Shown piece by piece: positions 1 through 8,254 of a stretch of DNA of 64,000 nucleotides; position 1 is the first letter of the stretch; every line of letters begins with the position of its first letter. The stretch is taken from positions 124,001 to 188,000 of the forward strand of contig CAVSKB010000005.1 of assembly GCA_963728295.1 (NCBI GenBank), written 5' to 3'. A program made the position numbers and the translations under genes. This DNA is from DATJKD01 sp963728295 (GTDB lineage: Bacteria > Pseudomonadota > Gammaproteobacteria > Steroidobacterales > Steroidobacteraceae). A model generated the notes under the pieces. The model was not told where the DNA came from. It made no database searches and saw only the letters and a program-made list of their open reading frames with translations.

Positions 1-953
1 CCGATTCGGCCTGCGCGGACGGCCCCGTGTAGCAGACATGGATGCAGAACGCCGCCGTCCTTGCCGCCGGGGGGCGCCTCCATGACCGCGTCCACGTACA
101 GGTCGTCCGGCGCCTGCTGGCTGAAATCTCCGTAGAACTCGAGCAGCTCTCGGGCTCTTGCCATCGGGAAAATCAGATCGCCTGCGATGACCTGACGCGG
201 CATGGGATGCAGCGCGAACTCGAACGACGTGACGACTCCGAAATTGCCCCCGCCGCCGCGCACGCCCCAGAACAGGTCCGGATTCTCGGCAGCGCTGGCG
301 CGCACGAGCCTGCCATCGGCGATGACGATGTCCACTGCTTTCAGGTTGTCGAGCGCCAGGCCAAACCGTCGCGCCACGCGACCGAACCCGCCACCCAGCG
401 TGAGACCTGCAACCCCGGTGTGCGACACGGTGCCAGCCGTGGTTACGAGGCCGAAGGCCATCGCCTCGTGGTCGAGTTCGCCGAGCAGGCTTCCTCCGGC
501 GACATAGGCGGTGCGCGATACGGGATCGATCCGAACGCCCCGGAAGTGAGACAGGTCGATCTGCATCCCGCGATCGCAGGTGGACTTGCCGGAGTAGCTG
601 TGGCCGCCGCACTTGACGGCAAGCAGGAGGTCGCGCGCGCGCGCGAAGGTGACGGCGGTGCGGACGTCGGCCACGCCGCTCGGCTGCACGACGAGCGCCG
701 GGTGCCTGTCGATCGATGCGTTCAGCACGCGGCGCGCCTGGTCGTAGCCGGGCTCACCCGCCAGCAGCAGGGCGCCGCGGAGACTGTCCCTGAGCTGCTG
801 CAACACACCCGGCTCGAGGGTGATCGCCGACCCCCTGCCGGTTACGGCGTCGATCCCGCCGGAGATGCCTGTCGCCGACAGCAGCTGCCCGGCCGGAAAG
901 CACGCAGCGATGGCGCCAGCCAGTGAGGATCTGAGGAAGTAGCGTCTGTTCAT
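1..953 (-). CDS. FAD-binding (PCMH/BBE-like) oxidoreductase, 3' end cut by window
   Basis: Read on the minus strand from ATG at 953 to the window edge, about 317 residues with no stop. The N-terminus carries a twin-arginine-like start (MNRRYFLRSS) followed by a hydrophobic stretch, suggesting Tat export. The FAD domain is recognisable from the KCGGHSYSG motif, whose His is the usual covalent flavin attachment site, then GGSLLGELD, AGLTLGGGFG and the WGVRGGGGNFG glycine-rich segment. The family oxidises sugars, alcohols or plant-type metabolites with O2. The C-terminal BBE segment would lie beyond base 1, so the substrate class cannot be judged. It is transcribed away from the secreted gene at 1060. 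Confidence 0.9.
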   Translation of the reverse strand, partial: MNRRYFLRSSLAGAIAACFPAGQLLSATGISGGIDAVTGRGSAITLEPGVLQQLRDSLRGALLLAGEPGYDQARRVLNASIDRHPALVVQPSGVADVRTAVTFARARDLLLAVKCGGHSYSGKSTCDRGMQIDLSHFRGVRIDPVSRTAYVAGGSLLGELDHEAMAFGLVTTAGTVSHTGVAGLTLGGGFGRVARRFGLALDNLKAVDIVIADGRLVRASAAENPDLFWGVRGGGGNFGVVTSFEFALHPMPRQVIAGDLIFPMARARELLEFYGDFSQQAPDDLYVDAVMEAPPGGKDGGVLHPCLLHGAVRAGRI

Positions 954-1059
954 GCGGACCTCACGCCGTGTTTGAGTTGTTCGTCCGTCAGCACCGAAGG
1001 ATCCCAACCGTATCGTCGTCTAAATACAGCAAACCGCATCATCGAGCCGGAGAATCATA

Positions 1060-1755
1060 ATGCGCCCGAGCCCGCTGCACATCGCGTTGATTGCCGCTTC
1101 GCCCTTTGTCGCCGTCCCCGTCGCGGACGCCGCCCCACCCGATCCACCGCAACCCTTCGACACCGCCGGGATACACGTCGAGAAGAACGCGACCGACGAT
1201 GACACCGAGATCGTCATCGAAGCAGTGGGTGGCGATGACGGCCTGTGTCAGTTCCGAATCTACGCACCCGACGGCCGCCCGATCATCCACTTCAGCAGCG
1301 TCGACAGATCGACGGGGGGTCAACGCGAGTTCGTGATCGAATCTCCCGAGCCGTCGGGAGACGCCATTCTCGCCCAGTATCCGGAGGGCTTCTACAAGTT
1401 CCGAGGCCGTACCTGCGAAGGCGAGCGGTTCGAGAGCACCGATTCACTCTCGCACGACCTGCCCGCGGCAACCGTGATCACTACGCCGGTGGCCGACAGC
1501 GAAGTCGATCCAGACAACGGGGTCGTAATCGAGTGGTCGGCCGTCCCCGGTGTCACCGAATATATCGTCGAGCTGGAAAACGAGTCCGCGGACCCCGAGC
1601 AGAGCCTGAGCCTGAACCTGCCGCCGGATGCGACTCACTTCGAGGTCCCGGCGAGCTGGCTTACGGGAGGCGCCGAGTACCAGGTTGGCGTAGCCACCGT
1701 CGCGCCGAATGGCAACGTCGTGTTTGCGGAGATCCAGTTCACGACCGCCGAGTGA
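1060..1755 (+). CDS. Secreted fibronectin-III-like hypothetical protein
   Basis: 231 residues with a signal peptide (cleavage likely after VADA, near residue 24). The mature part is acidic and has two segments: a beta-rich N-terminal half (FRIYAPDGRP, then EGFYKFRGRTCEGE) and a C-terminal fibronectin-III-like half with VVIEWSAVPGVTEYIVELEN and a closing VVFAEIQFTT strand. A clear paralog lies at 3189-4054, sharing the order PEGxYxFxGRT, then W, then EYxVxVExE, then TxE at the end. No catalytic motif is visible. Probably a periplasmic or surface binding/adhesion protein; function unknown. Confidence 0.75.
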   Translation: MRPSPLHIALIAASPFVAVPVADAAPPDPPQPFDTAGIHVEKNATDDDTEIVIEAVGGDDGLCQFRIYAPDGRPIIHFSSVDRSTGGQREFVIESPEPSGDAILAQYPEGFYKFRGRTCEGERFESTDSLSHDLPAATVITTPVADSEVDPDNGVVIEWSAVPGVTEYIVELENESADPEQSLSLNLPPDATHFEVPASWLTGGAEYQVGVATVAPNGNVVFAEIQFTTAE

Positions 1756-1763
1756 CGACAAAC

Positions 1764-1794
1764 GCGCTGCCCCGCCGCGGCCGCGGGGCAGCGC
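1764..1794. terminator. Perfect 12-bp stem hairpin between convergent genes
   Basis: GCGCTGCCCCGC (1764-1775) and its exact reverse complement at 1783-1794 enclose a 7-base loop. It lies between the stop of the secreted protein (1755) and the stop of nnrU (1800), so it could end transcription from both sides. There is only a weak T-rich tail on the plus side. Confidence 0.65.
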
Positions 1795-1799
1795 TGCTT

Positions 1800-2483
1800 C
1801 TACCCGGCGGGCACGCCGAACACGCGTGCATGCATGGTGAAGGCGGCGGCATAGACCGCCACTGCGATCAGCGGCCGCACGATACCGATCTCCCGCAGGG
1901 CCGCGCCCAGCTGGTTGCGCCCGCCGACGATGGCAGCGAACGGAATGTTCGAAGTCGAGAGCGCGAACCTCTGCCAATGCTCACCGAAGCTGTCGCGGCG
2001 CTTCCGGTCGATCAACGCTGTGCCGCCGACCGCAAGGACGAGCAGGGAGCCGAAGAGGATGACCGAGGCCAGGTCGCCATTGATCGTGAGATGGACGAGC
2101 GCCCAGAGTGCGACGCCCCACAGGAACGGATGGCGTGTGATGCGGACGATGCCCCGCGCAGGTTCATCGCGCGAGAGCCGCGATTCCCCGCCCGCAACCG
2201 TCGGGCTCGGCGTCGTCAGTCCGATGACGACGAACAGAAACGCGAGCAGCACGAGCGGCGCGGCGATCGGTTTCAGCGCCAGGAGCTGACCCCAGAGCTC
2301 CACGCGCGGGGTGTCGCCGTAGGCGTCGATGAGCCAGATCAGTCCGACCAGCGACGCCAGTGAAAAGAGTCCGCGGTACGCCTTCTCGCCCATGGCGCGG
2401 ACGAGCCGTGCGCGAAGCGCGGTGCCGGACACGCCGAAGTGAATTGCCAGAAAGAAGAGAGCCGCTGCAACCAGGTTGCGCAT
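1800..2483 (-). CDS. nnrU: NnrU family membrane protein
   Basis: 227 residues, about six membrane segments. Recognised from the N-terminal AIHFGVSGTALR, the central RITRHPFLWG motif (typical of NnrU and related isoprenylcysteine-methyltransferase-like membrane folds) and GEHWQRFALSTSNIPFAAI near the C-terminus. NnrU proteins are associated with nitric-oxide metabolism or carotenoid/isomerase-like activities, but the biochemical role is not settled. No denitrification gene is present in the window, so a nitrogen role is not supported here. Single gene, convergent with the secreted protein upstream in coordinates. Confidence 0.88.
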   Translation of the reverse strand: MRNLVAAALFFLAIHFGVSGTALRARLVRAMGEKAYRGLFSLASLVGLIWLIDAYGDTPRVELWGQLLALKPIAAPLVLLAFLFVVIGLTTPSPTVAGGESRLSRDEPARGIVRITRHPFLWGVALWALVHLTINGDLASVILFGSLLVLAVGGTALIDRKRRDSFGEHWQRFALSTSNIPFAAIVGGRNQLGAALREIGIVRPLIAVAVYAAAFTMHARVFGVPAG

Positions 2484-2603
2484 GGCAGGGGTTCCGTCGG
2501 TGGCGTCCTACCAATTATGCCTGTGGATTGCCGATAGCGGCGAAGCTCGCGGGGCCGGAGATTCGAGGATCCACTGTTTCGAATCTTCACTCGAGGTATT
2601 CCC

Positions 2604-3050
2604 ATGCTCACGCCATTCAAGCTTGTTGCGTTCACGGCATCCACTTTGCTCCTGGCGAGCGCAGCGATGAGTCAACAGACCGAGCACGGAGGCAAGCCGA
2701 TAACCGTGCAGATGACCGGCGCGGCGGAAGCCCCCACTCCGGGCGATCCCGACGGGAAAGGCACGGCGACGCTCACGTTCAACCCCGGTCAGGGCCAGGT
2801 CTGCTATGAGCTGAAGGTCAGCGGTATCGATGCCGCCAACGCGGCGCACATACACGTCGGTCCTCCCGGGGAGGCGGGTGATGTGGCCGTGCCGCTCGAG
2901 GCGCCGAATGCCGAAGGCACGTCCAAGGCCTGCGCGAAGGTCGATCGCGAGGTGCTGAAGCAGATGATGGACAACCCGGCGGGCTACTACGTCAACGTGC
3001 ACAACGCCAAGTATCCGAACGGAGCGCTTCGCGGCCAGCTGGCGAAGTAA
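2604..3050 (+). CDS. CHRD-domain secreted protein
   Basis: 148 residues with a signal peptide (LLLASAAMSQQ). A CHRD (chordin-like) domain fills the rest: VQMTGAAEAPTPGDPDGKG, TATLTF, QVCYELKVSGI, the metal-like AAHIHVGPPGEAG box, and the closing YYVNVHNAKYPNGALRGQL. CHRD domains are found in secreted proteins of unknown role across environmental bacteria. AGGT precedes the ATG by about 7 bases. It sits between two paralogous fibronectin-like secreted proteins, with a strong hairpin just after it. Confidence 0.9.
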   Translation: MLTPFKLVAFTASTLLLASAAMSQQTEHGGKPITVQMTGAAEAPTPGDPDGKGTATLTFNPGQGQVCYELKVSGIDAANAAHIHVGPPGEAGDVAVPLEAPNAEGTSKACAKVDREVLKQMMDNPAGYYVNVHNAKYPNGALRGQLAK

Positions 3051-3119
3051 GGGTCGTCGATCGAACGCCGAAGGATTCGCCCGGCCCTCGCGTCCAAGAC
3101 TCATGCCGGACAGCGGCGC

Positions 3120-3148
3120 GGAAGGGGGACGGGAGCCGTCCCCCTTCC
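3120..3148 (+). terminator. 13-bp stem hairpin downstream of CHRD gene
   Basis: GGAAGGGGGACGG (3120-3132), loop GAG, exact complement at 3136-3148. Likely transcription terminator of the CHRD gene and insulator before the gene at 3189; no U tract follows, so it may act with Rho or as an mRNA 3' stabiliser. Confidence 0.6.
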
Positions 3149-3188
3149 CGAACGGCCGCACCGCGGACTTCGGACAGGAGGATGCGCC

Positions 3189-4054
3189 ATGACCAGCCTC
3201 GCCAGGGGAATGAATCCATCTCTCACAAGCGGCGTCCCCGGGGTGCTGGCCACTACCTGCGTCGCGCTCGGACTGGGCCTTGCCATCCCCGGTACAGCCC
3301 TTGCCGTCCCGGGTGCAGCCAGGACGGCACCCGCCGCGGCGGCAGCGAAAGCGCCCGCTGCAGCGGCAGCGAAAGCACCGGCCGCGGCAGCGTCGAAAGC
3401 GCCCGCAGCGGAGTTCCCCGCCGCAAGCCTGATCATCGAATTCAATGCGAGCGCCGAAGACATTGGCGTCCAGTTCTTCCTGGACGCCGAGGAGTGGCAA
3501 GCCGTGCGGATCCTCGATCCGTCTGGCAAGGAGGTCTTTCGGTCGACGGCCCGCGGCCGCTTGCTCGGTCAGGGCGGAGGCACCGAGCTCTTCCTCGAAA
3601 GCGTCGAGCCTGAGCTGAGCGAGCTCCCGCTCGACGAGTTCTTCGAGAACTTCCCGGAGGGTACTTACACCTTTCTCGGGCGCACGCCGGATGGCGAGCG
3701 GCTGGCGAGCACGGTCGAGTTCACGCACGTGATTCCCGCGGGACCCGAAATCGTGCTGCCGGTCGGCTCGAGCGAAGAGTGCACCGAAAACGTGCCGATC
3801 CCGGCCGTCATCGACGTGGAACGACGTCACGACCACGATCGACGACAGCCCGCTCGAGGTCGATCGCTACGAGGTGATCGTCGAGAACGACGAGAGCAAC
3901 TTCGATGTCCACATGGCGCCCGGGCGCCGACACGCAGATCACGGTGCCGAGCGAGTTCCTGGCGCCCGGCACCGAATACATCTTCGAGGTCCTCGCGATC
4001 GAGGCGGGCGGAAACCAGACCATCACGGAAGGGTGCTTCGTCACGGCGGAGTGA
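3189..4054 (+). pseudogene. Secreted fibronectin-III-like protein with two +1 frameshifts
   Basis: Starts at ATG 3189 after an AGGAGG ribosome site. Signal peptide, then a low-complexity linker in which the block AAAAAKAPA recurs three times (histone-H1-like Ala/Lys/Pro), then a domain resembling the protein at 1060 (PEGTYTFLGRTPDGE). The frame breaks near 3816 and again near 3922-3924; the continuation ends in NQTITEGCFVTAE and a stop at 4052-4054. Removing one G at each site restores a continuous paralog: the first repair recreates the WND corresponding to WSA in the 1060 protein. Could be a true pseudogene or two base-call errors. Its last 14 bases overlap the convergent transporter gene. 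Confidence 0.7.
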
Positions 4055-5532
4055 TCCACCGCCGTTCAACGAGCTCGAACGCCCCCTGAACGAGGAGCGC
4101 GAGGATGGCCGCAGGCACCGCGCCCTCGAAGATCAGACCCATATCGTCGAGGCGGATGCCGGTAAGGATGGGCTCGCCGTAGCCGCCGGCGCCGATCAGC
4201 GCGCCAAGCGTCGCCGTGCCGACGTTGATCACCGCCGCGGTCTTGATGCCTGCCACGATCGAATGTCCCGCGAGCGGAAGCTCCACCAGCCGCAGCCGCG
4301 CCAGGGTCGGCAATCCAAGCGCCATCGCCGATTCGCGGACGTGGGCGGGAAGATTCCGTAACCCGGTCTGCGTGTTGCGCACGATCGGCAGCAGGCTGAA
4401 GAGGAAGAGCGCAACGATCGCGGGCTTTGCCCCGATCCCGAACCACGGGATCAGGAGCACGAGCAACGCGAGCGCCGGAATCGTCTGCACGATCGAGGTC
4501 GCTGCCAGCACGACCTCGCCCAACCGCGGCCAGAGGTAGGCCAGGATCCCGAGCGGGATCGCGATCAGGATCGCCGCGCCGAGCGAGATTCCGACCAGGC
4601 GCAGATGCTCGAGGCTGCGATCCACGAAGCGCCGGAGCCGGTCGTCCGTGCGGGCGGTCACGTCCGTTCCAAGTCGCTCCCTCAGAAACGCCGCCGCGAC
4701 CGCTGGCGCGGGCCGGCCTTCGATCTTGACCGCGGCATTGAGTGAGGCCATCGAATCCTCGTCGAGCACGCCGTCGAGCCGGCGCAGCGCCTGCACCGCG
4801 TCGTTGCGCAAGCCTTGGCGGTAAAGGATGACGGCGTCGTATCGAGGGAAATAGTCGAGGTCGTCCTCGAGCCGCCGCAGGGTGTAGTACTCGATCTCGG
4901 GATCCGTGGAATAGAGATCGATTACGTCGATATCGCGCGTCGCGATCCCGCGATATGCGAGTTCGTGCTGCAGCCCGCGTGGCTCGGGATGAGGCAGACC
5001 ATAGGCCGCGCGCAGACCCGGCCAACCGTCAGCGCGCGAGACGAACTCGTTCGACAGCCCGAACTTGAGCTCCGGATGCGCCCGCAGGTCCGAGATCCGG
5101 CGGATACCGAGCGTGCGGGCGTCAGCCTCGCGCATCCCGAGAACGTAGGTGTTGTTGAAGCCAAGCCGGGCGGCGATGCGCCACGCCGCGCTCGGCAAGC
5201 AGCGCCTCGAGGCGCGAATCGTCGGTCGTCGGATCCTCGCGCAGGATCTCGAGCAGGACGGTCCCGGTGTATTCGACATAGGCGTCGATGTCGCCGGCCT
5301 GCAGGCCGTTCCAGAGCACACGTGTGCCGCCGAGCTCGCGCCAGTGCTCCGCGGGAATCCCTTCGCTTTCGAGGAGCTCAGTCATCATCTCGCCCAGGAT
5401 CACGGACTCGGTAAAGGCCTTCGAGCCGATCACTACGGGGGAAGCGCGCTTGTCGGCCTGCCCGGCGGCAAGCGCGGGTAACAGGAGCCCGAGCGCCACC
5501 CAGGCACGGAATTCCTTCGTGCGCCTCGTCAT
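4041..5532 (-). pseudogene. Glycine betaine/quaternary-amine-type ABC transporter, fused substrate-binding and permease, one frameshift
   Basis: The N-terminal part (start ATG 5532) has a signal peptide and the OpuAC/YehZ-type binding fold: VIGSKAFTESVILGEMM, WNGLQAGDIDAYVEYTGT. The rest has LGFNNTYVLGMR, then, after a linker, a membrane permease with about six segments and the EAA-like ESAMALGLPTLARLRLVELPLA loop. The reading frame slips near 5184; deleting one base turns the junction into AERG-WRIAARLGFNNTYV. The order binding domain then permease is the reverse of the better-known EgtU/OpuCB-type fusions. ATG of this gene overlaps the stop of the ATPase gene by 4 bp. Predicted to import betaine, choline, carnitine or ergothioneine-like compounds. 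Confidence 0.85.
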
Positions 5533-6296
5533 GCGGGCTCAGCCGGCACGTCGGTCTCCGCCAGCACATCGGCGAGCTGGCGCTGCGCCGCGACGAAGTC
5601 GGCAACGAACGCATCGGCGGGTGCGGCCACCAGCTCCTTGAGGGTCCCGCGCTGCACGATCTGTCCGTCGCGCATCAGGATCAGGTCATCGGCGAGATAG
5701 CCCGCCTCGGCGATGTCATGTGTCACGAAGAGCACCGATTTGCGCAGTGCGCGGAAGAGCTGCCGCAGCTCCCGCTGCAGGTCGTGGCGCACGATCGGAT
5801 CGAGTGCGCCCAGGGGCTCGTCGAGCAGCAGCAGCGCCGGGTCGAGCATCAGCGCCCGCGCCAGGCTTACTCGCTGGCGTTCTCCGCCCGACAGATTCGC
5901 TGGCCGACGCGCCAGGTGATCGGGCGTCAGATGAATGAGGGCGAGCAGCTCCCTCAAGCGCGCATGGACGCGGGACACATCCCATCGCAGATGCCGGGCC
6001 ATCAGCGTCACGTTCTCCTCGGCTGTCATGTGCGGGAACAGCCCACCCTCCTGCAGCACGTAACCCAGGTGGTGGCGGAGCGTGTTCGCGTTGTGAGGTG
6101 TCAGCGCCTGCGAGCCGATCGAGACCCGCCCCGATTGGGGCAGGAGCAGCGCCGCCGCGAGCCGAAGCACGGTCGACTTGCCGCAGCCGCTCGGACCCAC
6201 GAGCGCCGTCGTGCGGCCGGGCTCGAGCGCAAACGACACGCGCTCGAGCGCAAATCCCGCCGGCAGTCGCAGCGTCACTTCCTCGAAGGTGAGCAT
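5529..6296 (-). CDS. Quaternary-amine-type ABC transporter ATP-binding protein
   Basis: 255 residues. Walker A GPSGCGKST (about residues 34-42), Q-loop at VLQEGGLFPHM, signature LSGGERQRVSLARAL, Walker B ALLLLDEP, and the H-loop FVTHDI. Sequence style matches OpuCA/YehX/ProV-type ATPases but there is no CBS domain, which fits the short YehX-like form. It is the first gene of a two-gene operon and overlaps the permease/binding protein start (ATGA, 5529-5532). Together they form a complete importer if the neighbour is functional. Confidence 0.92.
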   Translation of the reverse strand: MLTFEEVTLRLPAGFALERVSFALEPGRTTALVGPSGCGKSTVLRLAAALLLPQSGRVSIGSQALTPHNANTLRHHLGYVLQEGGLFPHMTAEENVTLMARHLRWDVSRVHARLRELLALIHLTPDHLARRPANLSGGERQRVSLARALMLDPALLLLDEPLGALDPIVRHDLQRELRQLFRALRKSVLFVTHDIAEAGYLADDLILMRDGQIVQRGTLKELVAAPADAFVADFVAAQRQLADVLAETDVPAEPA

Positions 6297-6402
6297 GGCG
6301 CGGGATTACCGGCGTCGCGGGGCTCTGCGGGCACGAGGAGCGGACGATACCACTCCTCCCGGCCGTTGCTTACCGGCATCCGCCGGCCGCCCCTTCGGCC
6401 TC

Positions 6403-6436
6403 TTGCCAGCCTGATGGTACAATGGTACATTGGTAC
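6403..6436 (+). promoter_or_regulatory. Sigma70-like promoter with three phased GGTAC repeats
   Basis: TTGCCA (6403-6408), 17-bp spacer, TACATT (6426-6431). GGTAC occurs at 6416, 6424 and 6432, exactly 8 bp apart, covering the spacer and the -10 box. Such phased repeats over a -10 box are what an operator for a small DNA-binding repressor would look like. It lies 28 bp upstream of the ATG at 6464. Confidence 0.6.
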
Positions 6437-6463
6437 CACCACTGGGAAACGAGGAGCGCAATC

Positions 6464-6724
6464 ATGGCGGGACGCACGAAGATCGTGGTGACGCGGGTCC
6501 AGACGGGTGTGCGTCTGGAGAACCGTATCGTCAAGGTGCTGAAGGCGCTGGCCGAGTACAAGAACATGGGGCTCGGCGATCTGCTCGAGGGCATAGTTCT
6601 GCATTCGTTCGACGGCAAGACGCCGTTCTCGCCGGAGACGCTGCGCAAGATCCGCGAACTCAAGAAGGTCTACGACCTCGATCTCGACGCCTCCGCCAGC
6701 CACCGCATGGAGGAGAAATCATGA
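6464..6724 (+). CDS. Small conserved hypothetical protein, possible ribbon-helix-helix-like regulator
   Basis: 86 residues from ATG 6464, chosen because GAGGAG precedes it; an earlier in-frame ATG at 6422 falls inside the promoter. The segment VVTRVQTGVRLENRIVKVLKALAEYKNMGLGDLLEGIVLHSF has the strand-then-two-helices pattern of ribbon-helix-helix proteins, but I do not recognise a named family, so the DNA-binding role is inference supported by the phased repeats in its promoter. Its stop overlaps the next start (ATGA, 6721-6724), indicating translational coupling. Confidence 0.7.
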   Translation: MAGRTKIVVTRVQTGVRLENRIVKVLKALAEYKNMGLGDLLEGIVLHSFDGKTPFSPETLRKIRELKKVYDLDLDASASHRMEEKS

Positions 6725-7113
6725 CCGACGCAGACTTCCTCGCTGCGCTCGAACGCTGCACCCTGCCGGAATCGGAGTTCACGCACGCTGCGCACGTGCG
6801 CGCCGCGTACCTGTATCTCCGCGACGGTTCATTCGGCCAGGCGATCGACCGCATGGCCGCGACGATCCGGCGGTACGCCACCTCACTCGGCAAGCCGGAC
6901 CGCTACCACGACACGATCACCGTCGGGTTCCTGGCGCTCATCCGCGAACGGTTCTACGAGAGCGGCGACTGCGGCGGCTGGACCGAGTTTGCCGCCGCGA
7001 ACCCCGATCTGCTGGATCGCGGGCTGTTGCTGCGTCACTACCCGCTGGATCAGCTGCAATCGCCGCTTGCGCGGCGGGTGTTCATACTGCCGCAGGCGGT
7101 TGCTGACAGCTGA
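6721..7113 (+). CDS. Conserved hypothetical protein (FTHAAHVRAAYLYL family)
   Basis: 130 residues, mostly helical. The conserved features visible are FTHAAHVRAAYLYLRDG near residue 20, an RYATSLGKPDRYHDTIT stretch, and a C-terminal LLRHYPLDQLQSPLARRVFILP. The His/Asp-rich positions (H22, H25, H63) could bind metal, but this is conjecture. Similar uncharacterised proteins are widespread in proteobacteria and actinobacteria. Cotranscribed with the 86-residue gene before it, with 4 bp overlap. Confidence 0.75.
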   Translation: MTDADFLAALERCTLPESEFTHAAHVRAAYLYLRDGSFGQAIDRMAATIRRYATSLGKPDRYHDTITVGFLALIRERFYESGDCGGWTEFAAANPDLLDRGLLLRHYPLDQLQSPLARRVFILPQAVADS

Positions 7114-7146
7114 AGCCGGCCTGACGGCGACCCCGTTTGCGGTCCC

Positions 7147-7180
7147 TCGCTGATACTCTGGTTCGTCACACGATCAGCGA
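7147..7180 (+). promoter_or_regulatory. 8-bp inverted repeat in the mscS leader
   Basis: TCGCTGAT (7147-7154) and ATCAGCGA (7173-7180) form a perfect stem with an 18-base loop, ending just before the GTGAGG ribosome site of the MscS gene. The left arm overlaps a possible extended -10 (TGATACTCT), so it could be an operator or an RNA hairpin in the leader. Confidence 0.4.
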
Positions 7181-7191
7181 GTGAGGCCGCC

Positions 7192-8037
7192 ATGGACCTC
7201 GAGACGATCGAACAGCTCAAGGTCACGATCATCGACCTGGCCGTGAGGTTCGGGCCCAGGCTCCTCGCCGCCATCCTGGTTCTCGCCGTGGGCATCGTGC
7301 TCAGCCGCTGGCTCGGGCGGTGGTTCGACCGGGGGCTGGCGCGGGTCGAGCTCGAGCCGCCGGTCCGGCTGTTGGTGTCGCGTATAGCGCGCGTCCTGCT
7401 GCTCACGCTGTTCGTGATCGTGGCGCTGCAGAACCTGGGCGTCGAGTTGCTGCCCCTGATCGCGGGCCTGGGCGTAGCCGGCGCTGGCATTGCGCTCGCG
7501 ACGCAGGGTGTCCTCGGTGACCTGGTCGCCGGACTATCGATCATCTTCAGCAAGCCGTTCCGGATCGGCGACTACATCTCCATCGCGGACGAGGAAGGGC
7601 GCGTCGAGGCGATCAGGCTGTTCAGCACCGTGCTGGGGCATCCGGATCGCTCTCGGATCGTGATCCCCAATCGAAAGATCTCAGGCGAGATCCTTCACAA
7701 CTTCGGCCAGATGCGGCAACTGGATGTCGTGGTCGGCGTCGCCTACGACACCGATCTCGACGCTGCGCTTGTGGCGCTGCGGGAGTTGCTGGACGCGAAT
7801 CCGCGGGTCATCAAGGACCCTGCGCCCGTCATCCAGACGATCCGGCTGGCGGACTCGAGTGTGCAGATCAGCGTGCGGCCTTGGGTGCCGGTGCTCGACT
7901 ACGGCGCCGCCACGAGCGACATCAACCAGTCAATCCTCGAGACATTCCGAAGCCGCGGAATCGTCATTCCGTATCCGCGTCGCGACGTGCAGCTGGTCCG
8001 AGTTTCCGGCGCCGATCGGGGAACCGGTCATTCCTGA
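7192..8037 (+). CDS. mscS: MscS family mechanosensitive ion channel
   Basis: 281 residues, the usual length for a minimal MscS. Three membrane helices: LLAAILVLAVGIVLSRWLG, VLLLTLFVIVALQNLGVELL, and the pore helix GVAGAGIALATQGVLGDLVAG with its Ala/Gly packing pattern. The cytoplasmic beta domain follows (FRIGDYI, GRVEAIRLFSTVL, RSRIVIPNRKI), then the alpha/beta cage ending near VIPYPRRDVQL. It releases osmolytes across the inner membrane on hypo-osmotic shock. Monocistronic; the stop is two bases from the convergent small gene at 8039. Confidence 0.94.
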   Translation: MDLETIEQLKVTIIDLAVRFGPRLLAAILVLAVGIVLSRWLGRWFDRGLARVELEPPVRLLVSRIARVLLLTLFVIVALQNLGVELLPLIAGLGVAGAGIALATQGVLGDLVAGLSIIFSKPFRIGDYISIADEEGRVEAIRLFSTVLGHPDRSRIVIPNRKISGEILHNFGQMRQLDVVVGVAYDTDLDAALVALRELLDANPRVIKDPAPVIQTIRLADSSVQISVRPWVPVLDYGAATSDINQSILETFRSRGIVIPYPRRDVQLVRVSGADRGTGHS

Positions 8038-8038
8038 T

Positions 8039-8239
8039 CTACGACGGCGCGTCGGGTGACGCGTCGCCGAGGTCGATCTCCCCCAGCGGGTTGTTCTCGA
8101 CGAGATCCGCAATCTGCTCGTAGACAGTTGCGTTGTCGTCCATCTGTTCGCGCAGCGCCTCGTTCTGTGCGCCGACGTTGCGGAAGAATTTCGCGGCGTC
8201 GCGGAGCATGCGGGCGGAGACCTGTGCGTACGTTGCCAT
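8039..8239 (-). CDS. Small acidic helical protein
   Basis: 66 residues from ATG 8239, preceded by GAGG six bases upstream. Composition is acidic and Ala-rich with heptad-like helices (ARMLRDAAKFFRNV, NEALREQMDDNATVYEQIADLV). No family recognised. It lies 15 bp downstream of the stop of the YIP1 gene on the same strand and is probably the last gene of that operon. Confidence 0.6.
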   Translation of the reverse strand: MATYAQVSARMLRDAAKFFRNVGAQNEALREQMDDNATVYEQIADLVENNPLGEIDLGDASPDAPS

Positions 8240-8254
8240 GAAGACCTCGGGTGC

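Noticed and set aside
42..926. Long plus-strand frame at the window start
   Set aside because: It is antisense to the FAD oxidoreductase, which shows clear motifs on the minus strand.
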